Below, piece after piece: positions 43,426-51,420 of a stretch of 51,420 bases of DNA. The notes beneath the pieces are model-generated. The model was not told the DNA's origin. It saw only the letters and a program-made list of their open reading frames with translations, and did not search any database. A program made the translations under genes and the position numbers. This DNA is from Suillus spraguei (taxonomy: Eukaryota; Basidiomycota; Agaricomycetes; Boletales; Suillaceae): contig JABCPU010000459.1 of NCBI GenBank assembly GCA_016800925.1, positions 1 to 51,420 on the forward strand, written 5' to 3'. Numbering within the stretch: the first letter of the stretch is position 1; every line of letters starts with the position of its first letter.

Positions 43426-45161
43426 GCGTCGTAGTCTCGTTGGCTGAACTGTATTACGTCTGACGGATTGAATTGGGATGTGGGGGATTCAGATCTTCGA
43501 CGTGTGGTCGTTCGGCTGGGTGCGAATCCTCTTGATGGTAGTCTGGTGCCTCTGGTTGGTGCTGCTCCTCTGATTGGCGCTCTGTCACTGTTGCTGTTGC
43601 CTCGGTTTCCTTCGTTCCTTGTTGAGTAATCGTCGAGTCGTTGTTGGCGTAGTTCGTTATTCGGGAAGGTTGTTGGTGGCAGCGTTTTCTTGTATGGCGG
43701 CGGCTTTGACGGAGTTGTCGCATGGGTCCATTCTTCGTCTGTGGGGAAGTATGGTAGCGTGTTATCTGGATATCTTTTGTCAGTATCTTCGCATTTTTGA
43801 ATAAAGGAAGGGCAGTCGCGGCTCCAGCTAGCGTGATCATCTGTGTTGCAGGCCGTGCAGAAATACTTGTCTTTGGTCGGGCAGTCTGATGTTCGATGAT
43901 TGTTTCCACAGTTTGCGCAGGTGTCCCCATGGGCTATGCATTCCCTAGCTATATGACCGTAGTGTTGGCATTTTGCGCAGCGGAGTGGCTCGCGTCTGTT
44001 CTTCTTTGGCCAAAGGAGAAGGTGATCTATTGTGATGCCGTCGCGTATTGCTAGGTTTGCGGTTTGAGGTTCTGTGAAAACGATCATTAGGTGCGCGACT
44101 TTTTGAGAACTTGACCGTTTCTCTGCTGGTTTAACCCAGCGCGTTGATAGGATTGTTCCGTTGTTCCATCCATTTTCGCTCTCCAGTTGCTGTGTGCTTT
44201 CAGCATCAGTTGGGTTGTAGCTGACTGGTGTGAATGGGACAATCAATGGGTAGGAGCGTTCTTTGAATGTCGCGTCTGGGTCGAGGTTGCGCACTAACTC
44301 GTCTTTGGTTCCAGGGTTGCTGCGGATGAAAGCTGCTGCTTCTTTAGTTGTCATTTCAATTATCATACCACCTTGCTTGAATTGTGTGACTGCTCGCATG
44401 TCCAGTTTCGGTGATTCGTCATTTGCGGCTAGGTTCTTGAGGGCCGTTTTGACGCGTTCGACGAGTTGTGCGTGGGATGAGTTGCCTGTTGCGAGCGGAC
44501 TGTTAGGTGTGTATCCTATCATGATTTGCCTTTCCTTGATTGCTTCACGCGCAATGAGTTGCAGCCGATGTGCTTGAGTCGCTGTTTCTGGTTGTTGACC
44601 TTGGCTTGTCATGACTGCGGCTGCATATGATGGTCTGGAGTTTGCGGATTCGGTAGCTTGCTTTGAGAGGGTGTCTACTGTCGTTTGGATTTTCTCTAGT
44701 TGCAGGCTTTGGGAGGCTGATGTTGCGTTTATATCTGTGGATAATTTCTTTAGTTTTTCTTCAGTATCTTGTAGCTTAGCTATGTGGGGAGATATCGCGG
44801 CTGTGACGTGTCTTGCTATGATTTCGGTGGTTTCGTCTGTTACGATTTCCTTCAGAACAAAAGCCACTGCACGGATTGCCGTTTGTGCGGGGAGGGATAT
44901 GCCGGTTAGCTGGGTTGTGTGTAGGAGTATTTCGGATATGGCATCTATTGTGTATGGTTTTCCACTGATAGCAAGTGCGATACGTTCCAAGTAGGCTTTG
45001 CCCATCGTCGCATTGATAACTTCGTTGTTCAGAGCTATGATTTCCGGAGTTGTCAATTTGGGTGGCGTGCGTCTGCTTTGTGTTGGTATCGCTGTTGCTG
45101 GTGCTGGGGTTGGAGGTCAGGAGGTCTCGGAGGTGTTATTGGTGGTGCTTGGTGCCATCAT
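43416..45161 (-). pseudogene. LINE ORF1: Gag-like RNA-binding protein with CCHC knuckles
   Basis: The likely start is ATG at 45161 or 45158 (MAPSTTNN). A TGA at 45117-45119 follows ETS, after which ~560 codons are open. The middle has a coiled-coil-like stretch (SLQLEKIQTTVDTLSKQATE). The C-terminal third holds CAKCQHYGHIAREC, CANCGNNHRTSDC and CTACNTDDHASWSRDC, two CCHC-type knuckles and a third related cluster that should bind LINE RNA. The tail is Arg/Ser-rich. It ends TGA at 43416-43418, overlapping the ORF2 start region (ATGGAAATGA). Initiation inside the long frame downstream of the TGA is possible. Confidence 0.88.
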
Positions 45162-45359
45162 ATCTCTCAGATTTCGCGATCCGTTTCCTCTATTGCCCAC
45201 TGGGGCGGGTGCCGGAACCATTATTATATGTATGTATAGTAGTAAGACGAGTTTTGTTGTGTGTTGGACGCGTTGTTGACGCGCGTTGGGCGCGTGGGTT
45301 CCGGGGTCCTAGTCGGAGTGCCACTTGGTTCAGGTCCAAGGGGCGATCAATGAGCTGAG

Positions 45360-47098
45360 TTAGATGATTGAAATACAAACCAACCCATAGAGGTCACTTT
45401 GCATCATCTTCTCCCCTCAGTCTGTTTCATCATGACTGAGGGTGAGCTACTATTCATTCTGACTGTACTTAGACACTGACGGACTATTTATGTTAGGCTG
45501 ACACCATATCTAGGTACATTGCAATACAGTCTGTTCCATCACGACTGAGGGCTAATGCTGTGTCTAGTCTTTATAGATATTGATGAGCTCCCCAATGTTT
45601 CGACAACTGTTTCTGGTGCCACAGACCCCGCAAAATACACCTTGACTGGCTGCTCTTTTCCACCCACAGACACTTTGGTACTCTTTCAATGCAGTTTCAT
45701 TCTCCCAGGTTCAACACCATCATGTTACCTTGCCGCCTGACTTCATAGAGCCCCAACCATCTGATATTATCCTGCAGGTATCCACAACCCTGATAGCTCT
45801 ATATGCCCCCTTCATATTGATCCCTGGCCTGGAGATTTTTTTTATTGGTGATGTGAATATTACTATCTAATCTTTCACGCCTTCTTCTATTCAGTGTCTT
45901 TTCTAGTACCATACTATGGAGCTTTTACTACCTATACCTTGCTACCAGACCAAACTCGTCCTTGCTATGATGCACTCCCTTAATAATAATGCACCCATTA
46001 CGACTACTGGCCAGGCCTTGAGAGGATTTTAGGCTTGGTTGCCAATGCTGAGATCCCGAGATGTTGTATTGCGCACTTTGTTTAAGTTCCTCTTGAAGCA
46101 TCATAGATCTGAGGACCACTGCACAGAGTATCTACAGTGATTTAAGATGCACTAGCGGTCAGAATATTGCAAGCAGGGACCTATTAGTGTTTTGAACATT
46201 CAACCTCCTGCACACGCATTAAATAAGTGAAGGCCGATAAAATTTAAATTTTTCGAACAGTCGTGAGTCGCACAAGATGTTCGGAGGTCAAAGGCTACCT
46301 TGATAGGAAGATTCTGAGAAGTAGAAGCGTTGGAAGTAGAGCACGGTGGTCTGGCTTTCCATACTCTTGTTGCTTCCGTTGTCACTCTCTGGATGGATTA
46401 CTGTCGAATTGAACGAAATACTACAGTACTCGCGTCCACAGGCCCAGGATCGAAGGTGATATCAATGATCGATACGATGATCCAAATTGGACAACCGAGG
46501 TAGGAGTTGGGTCAATATGAGAGAACTACCAAACTCCAGAGCGCTGCGAGAATAGACTGGCCGCTGGGGGGGGGGGAAATATAGTTGGTCAAAGTCACCG
46601 CAAGGGTGATGATGTCACTTTCTGGGAACGCGGGAAGAGGTCATGAGTACAGGCCAGGAGTGCAATACTAAAGTACAATGAATGTTTTGCAAACAACTTT
46701 GCACTCTCGTCCGTCGCCCTTCTTATGCTAAGGGGAGCTGGTATGCAGCTGTCGACGAGGGAAAAAATTATCAAAATCAAATTGCAATTGATGGTATATG
46801 TACTCTATGAATTGGTAAATGGTAACTCGGAAGTTGAAGATTGCAAGGTATGCAAAGATGTTAGTCAGTAATGGTGCGTGAGAAAGCGAAGCGACGAGAT
46901 CGAGAAAAGGGTCCTCAAAGAGGTGAATGATGCTGCATAAATGAGAAGAGAAAACTTCAATGGCTTTTGAAAGGTCAATAGCACCGTGTTTGTGAAAGAA
47001 AACCCTTTACTTCAGCGAAAAGTGCTCGCCAACCTTTAGTGAGGACTCGGGTGAACACGACCGAAGGGAAGCATTATCCAATCGATGAGGTATGATGC
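45360..47098. other. Intergenic, small repeats and one gene relic
   Basis: A CCCTCAGTC...GACTGAGGG inverted repeat lies at about 45415-45443, with a related copy at about 45525-45550. A relic of the unknown fragment at 37332 lies at 46200-46400 on the minus strand. A run of ten G occurs at about 46566. Otherwise no gene was recognised. Confidence 0.5.
46200..46400 (-). pseudogene. Inverted relic of the fragment at 37332-37676
   Basis: The minus strand reads VWKARPPCSTSNASTSQNL, then a GGTAGCC site and DLRTSCAT. The plus fragment at 37540-37650 has the same order (VWKARPSCSTSKASTSQNF, GGTAAG, LRTPCAT). The similarity covers only ~110 bp. It marks a duplicated gene piece on the other side of the LINE; function unknown. 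Confidence 0.4.
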
Positions 47099-49053
47099 CT
47101 ACACATCAACCCGGAAGCTCATCACCTGTGGTAAATATGCAGCGCCTGCCAGATCAAGGACATGAACGTCATCAAAAACGTCGTGACCATTGAACTGTGT
47201 GGACGGATGTCAGCATTTGCAAGATATCCAAGTTCGAGAGAACAAAGTCGACGAATGACTTACCCCTCCAAATACAAACAATCTGCTATCTGCAAGGATC
47301 GTCGCATGGTACCCGCGTGCGGAAGGGGGTTTACCTTTCACCGTCCGTGGTTCGTATTGGAGGTTCACTGTGCTCAATTGCGTCGGCTAATTTTTCACCG
47401 AAGGTTGAAACCATAGGTGTACTCACCAAGGTTAAACAAAACAACTTCGTCTCTATATGCCCCGCCGTCATGTCCGCCCACGATGAAGAGGCAGCTTCCA
47501 ACTTGTGTGGAGGTATGCGAAAGCCGTCGGTGGGAGAGAGGGAGATTAAGACGGGTCCAAACGAGATTATCTATCGGGAGGACAAACTTGGCAGTCAGAA
47601 CTGAAGAAAAGAACAGACGCAATGCGGGGTCCAAAACATTATATGAATGACCCACCAAGGTGTAAACACCATACATCTGAAAAGCATTCTCTACCATCGC
47701 TCCCTCCTATCACAATCATCACGTTCCCTACCAAATTGGCAGTATGGTATCCTCTCGGTACGGGAGGTTCACCCTGCGTTTCGACGAGGGACCAGCGAAG
47801 CCCACCGCTTGTGCCAGAGCCCCCAAAGGGACCACTCCCGTAAGAGTACGTCTGTTTAGACACATTTATTAATGTGAGGACAGTAAGTAAGAAACTACGC
47901 ACAGATTGTGAGGTAGGATCTAGCCGAGAAACATCAAGCGTCCATAAATCATTGAGGGCTGTGAGGCCGTTTCCTCCTCCAAAGATATATATTTTGCCAT
48001 TATAGAGGACAGCGGTGTGGGCACGACGCGGTGCTGGGTGGAGAGGCTTCTCTGGAGGATTCTGCGATTGCAATGCTGGCGATTGCAACTCAGGGCTAGA
48101 TTCAGGGTCCTGCGAAGGGGACTGGGAGTGAGGGAATAAGGGACAGAACCAGGAACGCGTGGTAGTGTCAAATATATATGTGCTGTCATAGTATACTGGA
48201 CCCTGACCCCCACCGAAAACCACAATTTTACGGTCGACGAGAGTAGCAGTATGGGCGCGGCAGGGTGGTGGCACATCACCGAGGGTGTCAGGATGTGACC
48301 AGTGCATTGTGTCTGATGTCCATAACTCCATCAGCATCTCATAGATAAAACATGCATCAGAAAGAAGAGTAACTGACCAGTATCAAAACAGTACACATCC
48401 TTCCAACAACCTTTATCATCGCATCCTCCGAACAACCACGCAACATGGTCCACAAGTGTGACCGTATGAGCCCTGAACGCACGCATGGGGAGTATGCCAT
48501 GAACTGGAGCTCGTGACCAGTACAGTGCGGTTGCAGGCGCAGGGGGATCGTCAGAGTGCGGTAGACGTGGGGTAGTGCGAGGGCGCTGTGTTGTTTTTGA
48601 AGGGTATTTACCTTCCTTTGCAGACGGAGAGGAGGCACGGCGTTTGACGGAAGAAGTGATGGATTCAGCGGGGACTGCAGTGGAACTGTGGCGTAAAGAG
48701 GAAGGTTTTCGAGACGCGGTAGTGCGAGGTGTACCAGGCATTGTTTGGGTTGGTGTAGAGCCTGCTCTTGAGGTATTCAAAGCAGAAACAATAGCTGTGG
48801 GTTGTCCACCAGTGTTAAACGTAGATGTTGAAGCCGTCGCCTGGTGGGTTCCGGGGTGTATGTATGGTGAACGGGTCCTACCAGTGGTGCTACTAAGCTG
48901 TAACGCTGTCGAACGGGAATCATCATGAAGGGAGAATGAGCTCATGGTATCGTTGTCGTCGTCATCCACTGGCGCGAAGAGAAGTGTCGAGACCGCTGTT
49001 GAATGTGTCGCAGAAAGATCTGGATTGGTCCTTTGCCGTCCCCGCTGTGCCAT
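47099..49053 (-). CDS. Kelch-repeat protein, six exons, intact
   Basis: Exons (minus): 49053-48378, 48312-47903, 47851-47656, 47570-47427, 47367-47264, 47194-47099; introns of 51-85 bp are GT-AG and in phase, giving 541 residues with a TAG stop at 47099. The ATG sits in ACCATGG. Residues 1-~180 are Ser/Thr/Pro-rich and probably disordered. The rest carries six kelch repeats marked by RAHTVTLV, RAHTATLV, RAHTAVLY, GYHTANLV, LSHTSTQV and RGYHATIL, each followed by a GG and an aromatic strand (VVFGGGQGP, IYIFGGGNGL, VIGGSDG, IVGGHDGG, FVFGG). This should form a six-bladed beta-propeller for protein binding. The 51-bp intron 2 has no stop codon, so retention would add 17 residues. No catalytic domain or signal peptide is seen; the role is unknown. 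Confidence 0.9.
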
Positions 49054-49884
49054 GGTGATGTATACAAGTTATCAACTCGTGGGATAATCGGCGGTTGTTG
49101 CGGTTGTTCACCTACTATAGAGAGTAATAAGTAGTCTTTTACCGTAGTCATCATGATTCACAAAATAACGTATATCTAAGTATCATTCACCTCTACCTTT
49201 GACTGTTACTGTTGCAGCCGGGTGAGACTCATAATGCTAGTGCGATTAAGTGCATGCGTACTGATTACTCTTGAATTTCAAGGTTGCATAAGGAGTAATG
49301 ACTCGGAAATATTGTCGCAAGACTGTTTGCTAGAGCAAGTTACATAGATGTCAAAATCATCCTCAGCTAGTAAGGATATATCGTTTCAATACCAATGGAT
49401 GTGTATTCACCTGAATGGTGAGTCAGTGACCCACTGGCACCACCGTAACCAAAGTGCCTTTCATTTCTGCACATTAATGCAACCTACTTCTTTGTCGCTC
49501 TCATTGCAAGCTGGGTCCATATTCAAATTTAAATTCATCAGTGTATTTTTTTTTAGATCTATCCCGAGTTAAAAAGATCACGCCGTAAATTATTATCGGC
49601 ATTTGGATGAAGTTGAAAATGGGACAATAACTCAGGTTAGCCTTGCGAACGTGGCAGCCTGATAACATCGGCGGTCACCAAACATAGGTGCGTTTTATTT
49701 CTGAGCTTCTGTCAAATTCCATGAAGGCGATAAGCCACTCTAAATGGACCTAGTATGATCTCTCATGAATCTGACACAAGCGCTGACAGGCGCTGACCGA
49801 AGTCAATCTACGTGCGTAAAAATCTCATCGTAGGACCGTAAGCCTTATGATCGGACATTGGGTCTATTTCAATATTATCCGTAG
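49054..49884. other. Intergenic upstream of the Kelch gene
   Basis: No ORF here is convincing. The first ~200 bp should hold the Kelch promoter, but no clear motif stands out. Confidence 0.45.
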
Positions 49885-50342
49885 CTACCCCGGAAGGGAA
49901 GGTACGTCTGCATCAGATTCCGCCGTGTTGTTAACTGATGGAAAATTGACACGTGCACATAGACTTAGCGCGCTGACAGCGGCTCCACTATGAACGTGTT
50001 CAGACGTGCTGCCACCAACGGAGATAGGTGCCTCGAGATATTTTGATAGCTGGGCTGTAAATAGCAGAGTGCGGAAATGAGGTATCATTTGAGCCCTACA
50101 CACACCGTAAGTAGATGCGTCCATTGTGCGTCCAAATATCAATCTCATCGTTATCTCACTCATTTCTTCCTTCAAAGGCAAATCAAGTCTTACCAGTATG
50201 GTAGACGACAGGTCAAGGCTATCGTCCACCATATACCTGTCCGTCTATCGGCAGCGCTTCAAGTAGCTTAAACCACTCAATAGGCTCATATTGGACACGA
50301 ACAACCGAATCTTCATCACGGGGGTAAAGCGGTACAAATGCG
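49885..50342 (-). CDS. Unrecognised possible gene fragment
   Basis: A 115-codon frame (50232 to 49885) ends TGA or nearby and reads EEMSEITMRLIFGRTMDAS and QLSKYLEAPISVGGS. Just upstream another frame reads YPRDEDSVVRVQYEPIEWF (~50330-50270), which has protein-like composition and could be a preceding exon. I find neither a consistent splice site nor a start codon, and no family is recognised. It may be the remains of a gene. Confidence 0.3.
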
Positions 50343-51327
50343 TTATCTTATATTCTTATTTCGACACAGTTGCCCTGGCTGACTTTTTTGATACCCACAG
50401 TTGGCGCTAGATCAAACATCCCCACTGCGACCTACTTTGATCTTGGCCACAACAGTGCATTTGCACGGCCTCGCATCAAAGCAACCGCCAAAGGTCAATT
50501 AGTCGACCATGATTCAACAGCTGAAATACATGGGTCCCGATTATAAATGTACCCGGTTGTGGATTACTCACAACCATTTGGTAGACACATGTTTCAGGCT
50601 ATTTCTTGGGCTATTTTTTCGCAGAGATCGCTATCAGTGCCTCTCACCTGACAGGCCTCACAAGACCTCGCAGCGTGGTATAATACGCGATTGGTCCGCT
50701 TTGAAGGACTCAAAACAATTATTGTACCCTTTCGGCACAGCCCTCGCCGTCGCGGGGGCATTCATCTACTAGTATTGTTTTCGCACCTTGGTTGTCTTGT
50801 CAAATTCAAACCAGTGCCCACACTGGTCAACAACCTGTCGCGAATGAACCATGCGCGATTGTACGCCATCGGGAGTTCTTCTGCAGTTCATCGGCCTGCG
50901 AATCTTGCACGCATCGTGGACTTCATTGCTTACATGCTCAGGACCTCAGGTGTTCGTGTCCTAGTCTCGGTAAAGTTTTTGGAATGTCTGTGCAGTGGCA
51001 TCGCCACTGATGTGGAGAACAATTATTGTCATGATAAGCCTCATACGTAGTAGGATTCGTAAAGTGACCAAGGGAGTTGTGAAAACAATCTCCAAACACG
51101 GTTGGGAGAGGTAGGCAGATACCTGGCATCCAGTAACACATTGCACTTGTCATAATATACTATGTGATGTCGTAGAATGTGCTATACACTGTCAGTGAGG
51201 TTACAAGGATGAATGCATCCACTACAGTCCGTAAATAAATAGAGGCGATGGCGGATGTGAAATATGGTACAGTATGTATGTGGGTGTCCAGTGACCTACA
51301 TAAATCTATACTACGCAAGATTGGCCC
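50343..51327. other. Intergenic, nothing recognised
   Basis: Several short ORFs on both strands lack any recognisable motif or splice structure. The region just left of 51328 is the 3' flank of the edge gene. Confidence 0.4.
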
Positions 51328-51420
51328 TCACTGGAACCCGTCGTATCCTTGGCCCCACTGTCCATGCATCCCCATACCGCCCATACCCATCCTCGAGTTT
51401 CCCATACCCATACCCATTCC
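51328..51420 (-). CDS. Gly/Met-rich protein, C-terminal 30 residues (runs off window)
   Basis: On the minus strand the last 30 codons before TGA (51328-51330) give repeats of Gly-Met (GMGMGMGNSRMGMGGMGMHG), then a tail with Gln, Trp and Tyr (QWGQGYDGFQ). Such Gly/Met/Gln-rich ends are common in fungal RNA-binding proteins with RRM domains, but nothing of the main body is in the window. The frame is open to the window edge. The call as a gene end rests on the periodic composition and the clean stop. Confidence 0.5.
   Translation of the reverse strand, partial: GMGMGMGNSRMGMGGMGMHGQWGQGYDGFQ

Larger units (their letters stand above)
39050..45347 (-). mobile_element. Full-length Tad1/I-like LINE with poly-A tail and 12-bp TSD
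   Basis: A 6.3 kb non-LTR retrotransposon reading leftward. The 3' end is a run of 23 T on the plus strand (39050-39072), a poly-A tail in its sense. CAATGAGCTGAG occurs immediately outside both ends (39038-39049 and 45348-45359), a 12-bp target duplication. It has a short 5' UTR, ORF1 with CCHC knuckles, and ORF2 with AP endonuclease, RT and RNase H; this set fits the Tad1/I group of fungal LINEs. There are no indels in ORF2, and five premature TGA codons overall. Confidence 0.95.

Noticed and set aside
2796..45119. UGA recoded as an amino acid
   Set aside because: The intact vWA gene and LINE ORF1 end at TGA, and sister copies have CGA at the TGA positions, so mutation explains them better than recoding.
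46560..46580. Run of ten G as a regulatory or quadruplex site
   Set aside because: A single homopolymer, with no other G-runs nearby.

Overview
The window looks like nuclear DNA of a mushroom-forming basidiomycete (Agaricomycete). The evidence is short 40-85 bp spliceosomal introns in multi-exon genes, chromodomain-type Ty3/gypsy elements, a Tad1/I-like LINE, Helitron and Tc1 remnants, and two protein families typical of these fungi: a CxC2-KDZ transposase and the TET/JBP-like dioxygenases that travel with it. All calls were made by reading the sequence; no database search was possible.

Region by region. 1-9.8 kb is a repeat-rich block. It holds degenerate CTCGG-type repeats, then two gypsy elements lying head to head (A on minus, B on plus), flanked on both outer sides by the same GGCCCACCCGT repeat family in inverted orientation. 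9.9-19.8 kb holds four decayed genes that may be one large KDZ-type DNA transposon: a TET/JBP-like 2OG-Fe(II) dioxygenase (+), an unrecognised two-exon gene (-), a CxC2-KDZ transposase that has lost its catalytic core (-), and a five-exon unrecognised gene (+) divergent from the transposase. The last gene is split by a solo LTR with a clean 5-bp target duplication. 20.0-29.6 kb is a chain of a small TIR element, a 5'-truncated Tc1 transposase, a 7.6 kb chromovirus (C) whose two LTRs belong to different subfamilies, and the C-terminal part of a Helitron helicase. 29.8-32.1 kb holds hairpin repeats whose arms co-vary, around a 400-bp G-rich heptamer minisatellite.

33.2-35.4 kb is an intact 11-exon von Willebrand A-domain gene with a 10-bp micro-exon. 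36.7-37.7 kb has fragments of a WD40 gene and of an unknown gene. 38.2-38.8 kb is a tandem array of ~149-bp units containing a tRNA-Leu(CAA)-like fold. 39.05-45.35 kb is a full-length LINE (-) with a 12-bp target duplication and a poly-A tail. 47.1-49.05 kb is an intact six-exon Kelch-repeat gene (-). The right edge holds the Gly/Met-rich C-terminus of a minus-strand gene that runs out of the window.

One pattern links the decayed parts. Nearly every nonsense codon (about nineteen by my count, in at least six independent reading frames) is TGA, and wherever a homologous copy is in the window that position is CGA. This is what CpG methylation followed by deamination leaves behind. The two intact host genes show none of it.
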